From positions 9,353,721-9,417,720 of the forward strand of contig NW_025062479.1 of assembly GCF_000002995.4 (NCBI RefSeq): a stretch of DNA of 64,000 bases, read 5' to 3'. Position 1 is the stretch's first letter, and every line of letters begins with the position of its first letter. Below, piece after piece: positions 48,153 through 63,073 of the stretch. A model generated the notes under the pieces. The model made no database searches, was not told the origin of the DNA, and was given only the letters and a program-made list of their open reading frames with translations. Source of the stretch: Brugia malayi. Its lineage: Eukaryota; Nematoda; Chromadorea; Rhabditida; Onchocercidae. The translations under genes were made by a program, and so were the position numbers.

Positions 48153-51100
48153 ATGGAAAAGCAGGCGAACAGGATAGAACGGCTTGGTGCACTGCTATCA
48201 TCACGCAATGCCTTAGTACGACGTGAAGCCGCTCAAGCTCTTGGCCATTTTCCACTTACAAATTCCTACGTTATTGATATTCTGAAGTATGCTTAACATG
48301 TAATATCTTGAAATTTTGCAGGCAATTTATTAGCCGTCATATTAGTGATACTTAGAAATTTTAAAGGAATCATTAGGTTTACTGTAGTGACTAGCTGAGA
48401 TTGCTCAGTCAAGATCTTTCGTTATGAAGATAGAGAATTATATGTTACTTATTATAATATATGTATATATCGAGTGGTTCAATTTCTTTTTGTTTTTGAA
48501 GGAATAATTTCCAATCTAGTGCATGGGATACACGAGAGGCAGCAGTTGAGGCATTCCGGGCTATTCTTAAAGCTATGCCTTCTAAAAGTCAGGTTGTGTC
48601 ACCGCGAATCGATAGTGTTTCTCGACTGAATCTGAGAGATGCTGTACGAACTTATCACCCATTACTCAGGTAAGTTACTATTAGTAGTCTAAGGTTGTTT
48701 TGTTGACAAATTCACTACGTGAAAAGTGAAGTACTTGGATTTATGAACTCGAGTTTTAGCTGTGAGGCGGATTTGGTGACACGAATGGGTATCTGCAGTT
48801 TCGGTGAACAACGGAAATTGGTTGATGAACAGTTAGATTTCCAGTCTGTTGTTGGCATTTCATCTGGAACGTTTCTTTCAGAGGATGATTTTAGTTCATC
48901 TGGAAATGTCAAAGAAACTATCCCGGAGAAAAAGGTTTATTAGTTTTTTTTTTTTTTTTTCGTTAATAGTTTGGAGGAAAAAATTATTAAAATAATATAC
49001 AGTAAAAGGTATAATGTTATTGGAATCCTTGGTTTAATACCAATTATTTGTTCTGGGTGGCTGAAATTTAGTTTTAATGGATTGCAGGATTTCTTGCATT
49101 GCAGTCCACTGCAGTATATTCTTATTTTTTTCATTGCTTTAGCCCCTCTAGTAACCACCAAGTCTTATTAGAGGTACTAAATCCTCCTATCATCCCTGCA
49201 TTTCGTATGGAATGAATTTAAACACCTTATGCTGTTAGCAGTCATTTAGATGATTCTTACTAGGATCGTATTTATTTAATGCACTGTTTCTGTAGGTTTT
49301 TAATGAGTTACTTTGTTATATGTGCCAAATCATTTCAGTTAGATCTTGTAACTTCTGATATTGATTGTGATGATAGTTTGGAAGAGTTAGATGCAGCAGT
49401 TTATTCAATCTGTATCCAATTGATGCGTGACGTAGTTGATGTCAAGTGGGAAATTCGACATGGAGCTGCTCTAGCAATTGCGTGTATCTTAACAATTGCT
49501 CCTTCGCGGTGTGTGTTAGACCATTTGCCTAGTGATTTCGTATCTTTGAAAATTCATTTGATTTAATGGGATCATTTAAGGATTAAATTGGGGCTCTTTT
49601 CAGAAAATTTTCAAGAAACTTTAATCAGTTGTTTGAATCTAAGCGATATTATATTTTAAGGCTTTCTTCATTGTTGGTGGACATTCTAGCAACTAGACTT
49701 CTCCAAGCTATTGCGCTTGACAAATTCATTGATTTTTCTTCTGGAAGGTTAGTTGTTTTGTTCACTTTTGTTTAAATTGTTTTCGAATTGCAGGTAATTG
49801 AATTCTGATATCTTCCCGGTAAATTATTTACTCCATGTTCTAAAATTTTTAAATTTCATAATTTTATCGTTCATAAACTTATTTAGAACAGCAGTAGGTC
49901 CAGTTCGGGAAGCAGTTGCAGAATGTATTGCACGCCTGACAATGGTTTTCTCAACTCCAGAATTTGTAGATATTATTTTTGACCATATATATACATTGCA
50001 TAAAATGACCGATGGTATCCAAGCTGAATGTCAGAACGCTAATGATTTGGAGTCTCACAAACGCGTAAGTTTTCTATAAAATATAATTAGAGACTGGTAA
50101 TTATCAACTATAGATATCTGGTTCTAACAGTGTATATACCATTTCTTGTATATACGAGGAAATAAAAATTAGATGAAAATTGCTATAGAAATTGTTATTT
50201 GAATCGTGTTCGCATAATTTGTAATGGAACAGGGACATGTCATATATGGAGCAGACTTGATATATGTCAACAGTTTTTAGTTTGCATATTTTTAGATATG
50301 GTTCCATCGTCAAGCGGCACTGTTAATAATAAAGTATCATCTAGCAGGACCATACTATGATGTTAAGTTCAATGAAGTCTTCAAATTATTACTGTGTTCA
50401 TTTGAGGATTCCCACGACGAGGTTTGATGTGTGGTTGTATCTTAATTTGTTTGAAATATTGGTTTTACCATTAAAAAAAAAAAAGGAAAGAAAAAAACCT
50501 TTTGTAATGAGAATGATAACAACCAACATTTCCGTTTTCATAACTGAACGAAGCAAAAAAACGCAAACTGATAAATAAGTGTAGCAGAATTAATTCATTT
50601 CCTATAAATCTGAGTTTTTTTTCTTTTTTCGCTTTAAAAAAATTATTATATGTACATTGCACTATATTCCCATAAACTGAATTTTAGGTATGTGCTTCAG
50701 CTTTGTCTGCGATCACAACTCTTTTCTGCAAAGATGATTTGAAGCCAGAAGTTTCGGAAATGATCTCACATGTAGAACACGTTATTTATCGTTTCATTGA
50801 ATCTACATGCAGTGTCTCGAGAAATCAGGTTTGTCTTTCAAAATGAATACTTTTATGAAGACCCCCATTTCATGTCGAAGAAATTAACAATCTTGTCTGG
50901 CAGAAAATAAGGTTGCTGAAGGAGTTGATAAGTTGGTTATATTGCTGAACTGGTCGCTTTATGAAACTGAAAAATTACTATAAAATGTGAGATATCAAAT
51001 ACTTTTTTCAGTTATTGGATATTGACACAGTAGCAGTTGATCTTTTGTCGTTATTAGTTATTTGGTTGCAAGGTGATTCTTCACGAAAATTACCCTATTC

Positions 51101-54100
51101 CGTGTCAAATAACCTTTCTCATCTTTTGGATCCGTTACATATCACTTTATCGCTTAAAGTAGTCAGTGTTTTTTCCGTATCTTTCTCAAGACGATCGCCT
51201 TTAAAGGTTAAACTTAATTCATTCTTTTTACCAGATTTCGGCAAACGTAGAAGTTTGGTAGTGTTGTGTCAGACTTAGGCTTTACAATATCTATATTTTT
51301 AATTTAGCAATGAAAATAGAACTGAATAATGTCTGATATGAATTCATTATTTTTGTAACTGGTGTATATGGTAACCGTACTATTAATTATTTGTTAGATC
51401 AAAAGTGATAGATTTCAAACCTTTTTGCTCATAGCGATGGATTGTATGCTTAAGCAAATAAATTTGTCAATGAAATATTGAATTCACATGGGTCAAATGG
51501 AAGTTCTAGAATTACCAGACTTATATTCTTTGCAGAGGCTTTAGTACCTACACAAGTCAAGCTAGAATTATATAAAAATCCTTTTCAGGATAACCATGAG
51601 TGCGAGGAATTCGAAACATGTACAATGTCAGTATTAGCATCTTTATTTCGTGTTGTACTTTTTGCTGGACCGCAAGATACGGAGGATCTCATCGAAGCTT
51701 GTATATTATGCGTTCATCGTATCGTCGAGCATTTTATATTTGTAAAGCATTTACCGCAAGCTTTGGTTGAAACAATTGGTCGTTGGACTGCTTGTCTTCT
51801 CATTGATGCGCGGAATGCAGAAATTGGTTCGTTTTTGCCTTATTGTTCATTACCACCGTATTTAAGCTTAACTTTTTCTTTTTTTTTTTTTTTCTGCAAA
51901 AGTAATGTGCTTTTTAGATCTCGAAAAATGCAATGTGGGTGCAAGCGCTGGCCGGAGTCCCACGGAATGCTTATGTGGTGATGAAATACGATCTTTGAGC
52001 GATATGATTCGGATTGATGTTGTCCTAACGCGTAAACTACATGTGGCTCGTTTTCTAGCCCCTCTAATTTCAGCTATTTATAATTTTCCTTCAAGGGTAA
52101 CTACTGTCGTTTAATTTACTTTGCACTAACTCTACATTAAACAGATTATATTGTCGTCTTGTATCTGATAAAAAGCTCCGCAAAAGATCATACTAAATTT
52201 AATCATATTCGTAATCGAGAAATATGCCGTATTAAGTGGTTTGCAGCGCAGATGATCGTGATTATTTTTAAATAATATTAAAGCTTGAACAGTTTTTTAA
52301 AATTGCTTTATGATTTTGTGTCTGTTATATTATTAACTTTTATTATAATTTTTAGATAGGCGACCAGTTACTGAGTGAAGCAGTCCAGCTGCTTATTATT
52401 CCTACGATGAAGTCCTTGGTAATCATGCATAGACTTGGGGGAGTACTGTTAAGTCATGCATGGTTTACATATGCATGGTAAGTTTAATATATCTTCTGGT
52501 AGCTTGCTTTAACATCATCAAAATTATCGACTGCTTTCTCTCAGATTTTCCATCAGTGTTGTTTATGAAAATCTAGGATAAGGTAAAGTAACTAAGAATG
52601 AGATAACAACACTTTCATGCTGTATTTTTCAAATCTTTATAGTCTCGGAGAGCGTTATTCGGTCAAGGATTGCGTCGTCGATGATGCTGAACACTAATTA
52701 AAATTTCTGAAATCAAAAAAGAATTCTTTGAAATATATTGTAGTACATTGAAATAACTTTTTTCTTGCTCTTATCACAGTCACTGCCATCAAATATTATT
52801 TAGTTGGAAAACAAAACATCTTAAAAAATGGGTTGGAAATAAGTTCCACCTATAACGCTATAATCGTTGGTCATACTGTAATAAAATAATTATCAGTGCT
52901 AACAGCAACGGTATTATTCTTCCAGGAGGTCGGGAATAACTACCGATATCCCCAATTATATAACAGAAGTGCTTCACAGTTTAATTATGTCACCAAATGC
53001 TGCTTATGATGACGAAAAGATGTTTTTTTTATACCTTGATAATGCTTATAAAGATTTTGCATCGTACTGTCGAAAGAAAGGAGTTAGTGCAATTGAATTA
53101 CTAGATGTGGAAGCACATGGCGATACTGTTGATAACAATGCAAGGTTTCAAAATTATTTTTTGATTGTTATTATTATTTATCAGATTTGATATATAAAAT
53201 TTTTTATTATTATAGATTATATTTGCTCATTTTAGATTCTTCTGCTTTGATACTGGTACTTTACTTTCGTTTTTTGTTTACCTATTTTAAAAATTTATTT
53301 CCTACTCCTTATGTTTGGTGATATGTTTGGTCTTCAAAATGGCTGCCACTTGCCAATTGTTATCTTTTGATAATGAATCTATTTAGTGCACTTTACAATA
53401 TCTGCCACAACATTCTCAGAGAAACGAACGACAAAGAAATACTGCGTTTGAGGTATGAAAGTTTCAAGTATGCCGTCGCAACAGCCAAAGCAGTGATGAC
53501 ATCAAATATCTCGTAAGTCGCTGATTTTTATACAACGTGTTTGCGGAATGCTGGCAGGTTTTGGTGGATTTATCATATAAAATACGATATTCATGTTAAA
53601 AGCAGCAAATTTTTTAAATCAATTTAGTTGTTGCAGACGTGTTAATGCATTGACTGTTTCCTCCTTACTATTGATTTATCCAAGATCTTTGTTGGACTCT
53701 CCATCACTCAATCCTTTCGTAAAACCCCTCATGGAACTTGTTCGTTTTGAAGAAAACATAACTTTTGCGCAGTATGCTCTAAATTCGATACCGATTTTGT
53801 TTCGAATAGCTTCTGGTAAAAATTTGTTCCTTCAAATAATTTTTGTCGTAACTAGTCAAATCCTCACTCTTAAATGGTCGCTATTCTCGAGTTTTTGTGC
53901 AATGATATTTTCTTTTCTTCTGATCATCAATTCAAAGCACTGCTGAAATGACACTAGCTGACAGTGTGAAGAAAAGTCATCGTCTTAAAATTTAAGAAAA
54001 CTTCTGTGCTAATTATATACATATGACGCAGTCTCAATATATAATAGTAGTGATTGTTTTCCAGAAAAGCAGCCAAATCCCCATGCAAAAATGATCAAGC

Positions 54101-57100
54101 AAATAGTTGTGAGTTTGGTTTCATGTACTAATCGATTCCCTCCAGAAACTGACAGGTTAGCATTCTTGACTAATGAAAGAAGCATTCTTTTTTTGTTACG
54201 ATGAAATGTCAGGCGTTGGAGATTAATGATGTCCTTCCGGTCTCACTAATCTCGTAGATTTTGTACTTAAAGTAAGGCACTTTTGTCTTGTTATATTATG
54301 CACATATTTTATAAAGCTTGCAGTGAGGATGTGATCTTATCACAATGTGCAAGAGGACCTTTTTCTTCACGGTCTCAAAACGCAGAATACGTCATTCGTA
54401 TGTTGGTGACACCCGTTGCTGGAACAGATATGGCTTCGCTTTTGGATTTCAGAAATCGCAGTTCCTTGAAGGTGTGTCCTATTTTTTTATAAAGACTTAT
54501 ATCTTTGCTTATAGGGCTTAATTCATAATACAATTTCATGGTTTTTTCAGACCATGACATTGTTAAAATTGTACGATTGTATAATGAAATTTATCAAGGC
54601 GAACACGGCCATATTAACTTTCCGATGGCGTGATGCTGATCTTTAACTTTTGAATCTAGTGAGACTGTCGGTAACTTATATTGCGCATCCCAACTAGTGA
54701 ACTTGATCAGATTCCTCTTAATTTATTTTTGGAGCATTAGCATTCAAATCAGTGGAGGTTCCCTATTTGATGCTCCCTATTGGTCATAGTGGTATGGGCA
54801 GTAAGCCTGCAGTGAATCTGAGTGAGTACATAATGAGGACAAAGAAAAATTGCTTAATATCTGCGTGTGTCGAATGTGTGGAGGATATTCATGTTATTTA
54901 TCATAATTTAAAATCTTAAACACGACATTTCGTTTTGCCGTTAAGGAAACTGCTATGTTTATGATGGCTTATACTGTTTTCATTGATGAAAGCAGAATAC
55001 AACAGCGTGTTCCGCCTGATCTCTCTGACATCATCCTGGAGCTTGGAATACACTTGACATGTAGGTTACCTTTACTGTATGTTTTAATTTCTGTCTGCCT
55101 TTTTTCACGTTGTAATTCTATTTTTTTATAAGTTTATACAGGAAATTAATCCGGGAGATGTCCGGTTCTTTTTTTTTACTCTCAAGAATTAGTGTTTTAT
55201 AGCAGAAAAAGCAGTTGTCCGGTATTGTGCTGCTCAATGTTTGAGTAATATTGCTCGTATAGACGGATTTCTTCGATCAGTGCTACAGGCTGCAATAGAA
55301 CCATTGCAGCGAAAATTACGCACTGGTGAAACACGGGCGCACGTTCGATGCGGTCTTGTGGAACTTCTCTTTCTCCTTAGTGACTTTCACGTTGAAGTAA
55401 GCTCGTCGTTGATTTTTGATCTGCTATATAATGAAATTTGTCACCTTTATCAAATTTGATTGCATTTATAATCAGACAACATTCTTTGTTTAGATGCTGG
55501 GTGGTCTTCGTTTATTGGCTCCAATATCTCTACGTCTTATGGCAGATAGCTGTCATATTGTACGTGAAGTAGCAGCAATATCTTTCCGTAATTTTGTACC
55601 GTTGATGACATTAAAAGCAGTTAGTTTTTTATATTTAATTATAAGAATTTTTGTATTACTTAGTGTTTTTTTTTTCTTTATGAAGTTTTACGGTGTATTA
55701 CTTTTAGAATCGAAGAATCGAAGAACAGTCACTTCTGAAAAATGATGTGGCAGATGAAATATTTGGTGATAATTCTCTTGATTTGTTGCTAGGTGATCCT
55801 AGTCGTTTACCGGAATTACGATTGACTGATATTAAAGGATTAAACGCTTCAACTTCTTTACGACATTATCAGCAAGTTCGTATCAGTATTTGTATTTATT
55901 CTTACTTTAAAACAGTTTTTAATACTTTTATCAAAATGGTGAGGAATAGTTATCTTGACTACCATTTCTATAAATACAATTTCTCTTCAACTTACAGGAG
56001 GGTATTCGGTGGATGTCATTCTTAGAAGAATATGGATTGAATGGCATACTTGCTGATGATATGGGACTTGGTAAAACCCTTCAAACACTGTGTTTATTGG
56101 CAATGAAAATCTATCACAAACCTCAAGCAAAAGTTAGTGAAATACTAATAATCTATTCGACCTAATTAAGTTTATTGTTATTGAAGACAGTCTTTGAGAT
56201 TTAAATACTTTGGGAGATTTGTCAGCATAAAGGAGTAAAAAGCGGGAAAACAGTGAGGGATTATGGTGCGAAATCAAGAGACATAAACAACCGTTTAGAA
56301 CATTGTTCCGTGATCGAGAAAACGTTGAATAGTTTGCTATGAAAAGATTTCTTATTCAGTATAATATTTAAGATTATTAAAGGTTCTTATTGTGTGTCCT
56401 CCAACTTTGGTTAATCATTGGTGTGCGGAATGGTCGAAATTTTTTCCAACCTTATCACCATTTCATAAAATCGAGGAAGGTTATAGAGAAAAGAGATTAT
56501 TGATGGATAAGTCACAGAAAGTCACAGTTATGTCGTACAACACCGTGCGGTTTTGCACCTGTGTTCAGTAAGTTTGAATCTCGTGTTTATAAAAATATAA
56601 CAGGTGTCGGTTACGGTCATCATTACTGTTTTCAGAGAAATAGAATGGTACTACATAATCTTAGATGAGGGTCATATGATAAGAAATCCTACTACGCAGT
56701 TGTTCAAAGCTTTAACTAACATTAAAGCACAAAACCGCCTCATACTTTCTGGAACTCCTGTTCAAAATACCCCAGTAGATCTCTGGTCTCTTTTTCAGGT
56801 ATTGGTTTTTTAGCTTTTCAAATTTAAATTCCTGTTTTACAAGATCATTTACTTTCAGACATATAGATGTGTTATATGTTCCTTTCTAGTTCTAAATGAA
56901 AAATTTTTTCGATGCCTTTTCTGTTCTATAGAATCTCAATATATTCTTAAAATTTTCTTGGAATAAAGCTAGTGCAGTATGCCTGATTCATGTCGTTTCA
57001 GTTCCTGATGCCTGGTTACTTGGGGACAATCAGACAGTTTAAATTAACATTTTTAAATGCAATAAATGGGTCGCGAAATGTTAACGCTTCCGCTCAGGAA

Positions 57101-60100
57101 ATAAAGGTACATGTTTAGCGTATATATGTGATATGGATTATTCATTGAAATTCATATAAAGAAATTTAAACTTTTGTAATGTTTCACCTTTATTGATTTT
57201 GATTTTCATAAACCTTTTGTACTGTATTCTTATTTCTTTTGCAAATAACTGCTGGTAGTTTTGATAGCTTTGAAAATGAAGTTACGAAATTCTTTGCATG
57301 AAATTATCTCTTTAAGGAAGGTCAGGATGCGTTGGAACGGCTACATAAATCAGTTTTACCATTTGTTATGAGACGCTTGAAAACAGACGTTCTTGAAGAT
57401 TTGCCTGAGAAGATTGTGCAAGATTACATGTGCAGCATGACCACGGTACAGCGATTTCTATACAATCGCATTGTCGATATGTACCAATCCGCTCGTCGAA
57501 ATTCTACTAATAATCGTCCAAGTTTTTGTGCTCTAGAGACCATTGCTGAACTTCGGAAGTGTACTGTTCATCCTTTCCTAGTGAGTCACAAATCCCTGGA
57601 AGAGTAAGTGTTCCTGCGCTTTTCGATCATATCAAACGGGATTTAACGGTCTCTTCCAAGTTCGAATTTTACGTTTATATATTTTTTGTGCACCTTTCAG
57701 TCTGGACTTAGAGAAGCTGAAGGGCTGTGTTGAAGAATCTGGTAAAATAATTGCCTTGCGAGAACTTCTTAAAGAATGCGGTATCGGTTCACGAGAACAT
57801 TATGCACTGTCCGAAGAATCTTCACTACAGGGTGACTTTCAATTCTCTTCAGTAAAGGGATTTTTTACGTTTATATATAGATAACTCAATATAAGCTAAC
57901 TTATATGGTTTAGTATTACCGTTCATTTTGTAAAATTTGCGATTAGCAATTCATAAAAAGTAATATTGCTTGAAATACTCAGTCCGCTTTCAAATTCCAT
58001 TGCATCTGGTTTATTTCTAACGATACTAAATTTTTTGCTTATGAAATGCCATTGAAAGGTTCGCTCATGCAAATCGCTTTTTTTTCCCTGAGTGGTTAAT
58101 TTTCATAATATTGTGATTACTCAAAAATAAAAGAACTAATGTTGTTTTTCTTGTTATGTTTTTTTCTTCGTTTTCTTTTTTCCATAAGTTTTTCGTAAGT
58201 ATATTGCAGATAGCGAAATATCTCAAACTGGTAACGGTCATCGCGCGCTTATTTTTTGTCAGCGATTGTCTGCAGTTCAACTGCTTGTGAATTTGTTCAG
58301 TTCAGGAGAATTGGGATCTGATATAAGGTTACTTACCAAAACATTTATGGTTTAATAGCCCTATCTTTATAACAGCGACCGTTCCACTAATTGGAAGTGA
58401 ATTAGGAAATGGTCCTTTGACTTCTGGATAAATTACCCTCATGAATAACAAAACAGAAAACAAATAGTCCTGGAGTTGACATGGGAAAGTGTTTAAAGTT
58501 GTCATCCTTGCATATAATCGAGTTTTAAAAGGAAGAAATTTTATTATATTTGATTTTAGCTAGCGAAAAATATTTGTGCAGTTACTCATTATTTTCTTTA
58601 TTAATTTTAGATTTGCTGTGCTGGATGGTACGGTACCCGTAAATGAGAGACATGCCGTTGCTGAAAAATTTAATGTTGATCCTAGTATACATGTACTGAT
58701 ACTTACGACAAATGTAAGCTTTTGTGTAGAGTCGTATAGAAGATCACTTATAATATTCTTAATGTTTAAGAAACTCGAAGAGATAATTGCATTTTTTGGA
58801 TTCCGAAATAAAACAGCACTAGTCTTTATTGCAGTGTTTATTCTGATGATGTGACTGGAGGGATGAACATCATCTTTCTGATAAAAGGGTTGTTATCAAC
58901 TCTATGTAACATTTCATGAATTTAACCAGTTTGCTCGAAATGAATAACATCCTTTTAGCTTGATTCAAGTTTTCTATCGCTGTTGCTGTCAATTTTATCA
59001 TTCGTATATGTTTTGATTATTTATAAAGTTTTTCAGATAGGTGGTGAAGGGCTCAATTTAACCGGAGCCGATATTGTTATTTTTTTGGAACATGACTGGA
59101 ACCCAGTGAAGGACTTGCAAGCTATGGATCGAGCTCATCGTATTGGACAAAAATGTGCTGTGAATGTTTATCGATTAATTACGGAGGGTTCTATTGAGCA
59201 GAAAATTATGCGATTGCAAAAATTCAAGACAGATACAGCTAATGTTGGTTCTATGTATATTTATTCATGTATAACCGAATACACTTACGCATAGCCAAGA
59301 GTAATAAACTTTGAAGGTATTGGTTAGAAACGTTGGGTTTAAAATAAAGGTGACATCAAAGTGTTCGGCTTGATACTATTTCATTTTTTAGGCCCTAGTT
59401 GGTGCGGATAACCGTTCTTTGCAAACAATGGCGACGGAGCAACTTATGGAACTTTTTGCGATAGACGACGTATCGCCTGGAACTAGTCTTGATGCATACT
59501 CTCCAAGGAAATCACGTGAAAATGATACGTCGTCAACTTTTGATAAACATTCCAGAAGTTCAGATATCGGAGAAAAATTAAGCATTGAAGAATTATGGGA
59601 ATTGTCACAAGTACTTTTTTTTTAGTTGGAGAACTAAATCTCAGTTCCATTATTCATCACAGGTTTCCTGAGCTTTACTTAAAAGAGTCTTTAAAAATTG
59701 AAATCTTGGTTGTCCTAAAAGGTAAGCTGTCTTATGTAATGGTTGGCTCATTAAGCTATTGCTGTAGGCTGTATGTTTCAATAACTGCAGTGTATTTATT
59801 GCATTTCAACTTTTATGAAATTAAGTGAAAGCGTGCTTCCATATTCTAATCTTATTATGTTACTTCATGTATATTTCTTGAAAACATACTTATATACTTT
59901 TTTGTTGTGTAATTCTTTATTTTTTATAAGCAATATTGCTTTCTGTTTCAGTACGATCGTTATAATGCTTCTTCAATAGCTCACTCCTTTGAAGTATCTG
60001 GATGGAATAACAATGCTTCAACAGTAATTCCGAATATCTCTAATAATAGTGGCACTGTTAATGACAACGTTAAATGTAAAAAATCTCGGCTTAATGATTA

Positions 60101-60101
60101 A
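48153..60101 (+). CDS. btf-1: BTAF1/Mot1, Snf2-family ATPase that removes TBP from DNA
   Basis: A multi-exon gene of 12 kb. Exon 1 (48153-48286, [20 protein letters not shown]) joins exon 2 (48502-48669, [16 protein letters not shown]) in phase; these are the Mot1 N-terminal HEAT repeats. Further HEAT exons follow to about 55.7 kb ([50 protein letters not shown]). The Snf2 motor runs from 55.75 kb: [20 protein letters not shown] with Walker A DDMGLGKT, the DEGH box at 56664 (typical of Mot1 rather than DEAH), [18 protein letters not shown], and motifs [16 protein letters not shown] and DRAHRIGQ at about 59.04-59.15 kb. The C-terminal end has [11 protein letters not shown] and stops at 60099-60101. 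The protein uses ATP to strip TBP from promoters and so redistributes it. AATAAA at 60432 is the likely 3' signal. I did not resolve every middle exon border. Confidence 0.92.
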
Positions 60102-60867
60102 AAACATAAGAAATGTTTTTAATGTAATTATTTCAATTGCGGTCATCTTCATTTTTGAAATCCATTCCTTACTTTATCTCATGTTTTTGACCTTGTGTTG
60201 TTTTTCTCAGTTTATTGCCAGTTGTTGATAATTAATGTATATATGTGCAATTCCCCGTTATTATGTCCTGAAAATAGTAAGCGATATTGTCGACTGAAAT
60301 TTTGATGTGATCCTTTGCTCAATGAGAAATATGCTCGGGGATGTGTTCATTTTATCTCATCTAAAAGTTTGTAAATATGTGGTTTTTGGATATTCATGGT
60401 GGTGATTTATACAAAAAAATGTGCGTTGCTTAATAAAACACATTATACTGACTGATTATTTATCACATCTCATTTTTAAAGAAAAAACTTGAAGAATTTT
60501 TTCCTTTTAGAAAAGTAATGATAGAACAATTCATAAACAGGAGAAGATGCACACCTTGTCGCAAGAATACCCTTACAGCAAAACATAAGGATTCTTGAGT
60601 TCTGTAACAAATAAAGAATGCTTAGTTCATATATATATATATATAGAGGGTTAATGCTCGCGCTCGAAATAATCTGTGATTGCAATCCTAATTCAAACGC
60701 AGAAATCTAGAAGGTATAATTGTCTACCAAAAGTTACTGCATTGTAATCAGTCTATACTTGCCTTCCCTGAAAAAACTGGTCGATTTTATCTGATTTAAT
60801 AAACATTAACTCTTACGAATTGATCTAAAAGATATTACGAGTGATACACAGGTGTAGAACTAAGCTT
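60102..60867. other. 3' UTR of BTAF1 and intergenic sequence
   Basis: Holds the AATAAA at 60432-60437 and a short AT run near 60631-60645. No coding exon. Confidence 0.5.
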
Positions 60868-63073
60868 ACACAAACTAGACTTGAAACATTCATCACTGTT
60901 TTGATACGTTGTATCAACAACGATAAACTCATTCAGAACCACTTTTCAAGTTCTGAAATTATTGAGATTTGTTAGCTGAATACTTTTTTTTCTGGCTTTT
61001 TTTTTACAATAAGATATAAGCTCTAGAATTATTGATATAATTCTAGATATAATTCTAAAATTTCGTGTATAGAAATTCTCAAGTTTCCAGATTCTACATT
61101 ATGGAGCGGATTTATTTGTGAATGAGCCAATTTTGTTTAAATTTGATTTAACAAACAATGGCCTAATTATATTTCGTAATTTAGGTGGTAGTATTCATTC
61201 ATTGTTGCGAGTGTTTGATGAACATGGATTACCTCCAAAAAGACGCTATTTATTTCTCGCTTAGTAACAAGTTTCTCTTCTAATTTTATACATCATAGAA
61301 AGGTAACTATCATCTCTTCAGTTGCATTCACTCATTTATGTTATTTATGACAACATATCACTAATCTATGTAATTAATACAAATCTGGTAGATTCTGGAA
61401 TGTGCCAGAAGTCTCGTAAGATCTTTTTCTTCTCATATTTGATCTTCCATTACACCAAGCAGCGTACTTAAAACATTAAAATCACTACTGTTGTAGCAAA
61501 AGCAAAAACTTTGTTAAAATTGGAAAAAGAAAAAAAGAAAAATATAAAATGGAAATGTACATATACAACTATTATATCAAACAAACATTGTACTTCAGCT
61601 TTTTTTCATTTTTTTTTAGGCTGCTATGTTGGTCGTGGAAAACAGAAACTGCAAATAATCATACTACTGGTACTGATGAAGCTTCGATGGCCAGAAGATG
61701 TGGTTCTTCTGCGCAGTAATCATGGGACAATGGAACTAATGAACGCTAGTAATATACCAATAACAAGCCGTCAAAATCTTTTTTCTGAATTGATAAAAAT
61801 GACACATTTTTTTCTTTTCACGATTTTTTGTCAAAAAATGTGGTACCAGCTGCTATATTTCCGTACTTTATGATCAGAATGATAATGTTATCTGATTATA
61901 AAATTTATTACGATGAGACTTTTTTTTATGATAGAATAATCAAATTCTAATTAAACCTCACATCATCAAAGATGCTTAGCATGAATAGCCTAAGCTCATA
62001 ATATTTAATTCATTCTATAATAATATATAAAGCTGAAGGTAACATACCAAGTCTGATTTTCGCTCGATAGTGTCTATCCGAGATCTTTTAAAACTTCTGA
62101 AAATACATCAAACCGTCTTGTGCTACACAGGAATGTTTGCTAAGTTTATTTGGTATTTGATAAAGACACACTCAGTACAACAAATTCTTGCCCAATGATC
62201 ATCGGTCGACTTTTTATCTTTTCCCGACTTAATATCTTGGCATTTTTCATTTTTCCTAATAACCAGTTATCTAAACTGACCGAAATATGCTGGATTTCAA
62301 CTGTTTGGCTATCATCAAGTAGTGCATTTCAATTTTCATAGTGCTCTATAAAAATTTCCGATGCTATTTGTTCGACCTAATTTCAGAAATAACTAATTCA
62401 TGCTAATTCAATGTCAGTCCCAATTTTCTTCACAGCTAAACATGTTTTCCTGTTCAACCAGATGTTCGACGTGATGCCCATTGCAGCAGTTATTTCAAGT
62501 ACAATGATTTAAAAAAATGTTGGATGTTATTAGATTGAAGTTTTGAAGAACTCTTGCAAAAAAAATTTTTTTATTAATTGAGACACATTTATTGATTGTA
62601 TTATTAATTATTATTGTCATAATAATTATTATTATTAACAGCTAGTATTATTAGCAATTATTATTATTAATAGTGAACAGTTTTAACACTCATATTTTTT
62701 ATCACTACGATAAATCAGAAAGAATTTAGAACGTTTCTGTACTGTAGTGGTGGTGGCGTAAATCAATGAATGACTTATCTTGAGAATATCCGTAACATTC
62801 CCCGGCCTACGTGCGCAAAGAAGATGAAATTTCTGGAGGAATTTGGTGGCAGATATACTTTATGCTGAACTAAATGCTACAGTAGAAAAGTATTATTAAC
62901 TGTTAACTGTTTTACAAAATTATTTGAGCTTAGATATGATTGAAAATTGTGAATTAAATAGAATTTTGAGAATAAAATGTGATCATTTCAGAGCATTTGA
63001 CCTTTCAAGTTTAGGCGTAGGTTATATGTTCAACAAGGAAGGTTTTCAGTCAGTATTAAGTGCATTAAAATAA
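60868..63073 (+). pseudogene. Decayed PP1-like serine/threonine phosphatase
   Basis: Exon-like pieces follow the order of a PP1-family phosphatase: NNDKLIQNHFSSSEIIEIC (about 60.91-60.97 kb); VNEPILFKF through GGSIHSLLRVFDEHGLPPKR (61091-61259); GCYVGRGKQKLQ and VVLLRSNHG (from 61620); FNQMFDVMPIAAVISS (about 62.44-62.50 kb); CSGGGVNQ stop MTYLENIRNIPRPT (about 62.74-62.81 kb); GVGYMFNKEGFQSVLSAL (62992-63073). Metal and catalytic residues are mostly gone: GDIHG reads GSIHS, GDYVDRG reads GCYVGRG and RGNHE reads RSNHG. The donor after 61259 is CT instead of GT, and a TGA stands at 62767. PP1 enzymes are abundant in nematode sperm and germline, and this looks like a dead relative. A transcribed pseudo-enzyme fragment cannot be excluded. 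Confidence 0.82.
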
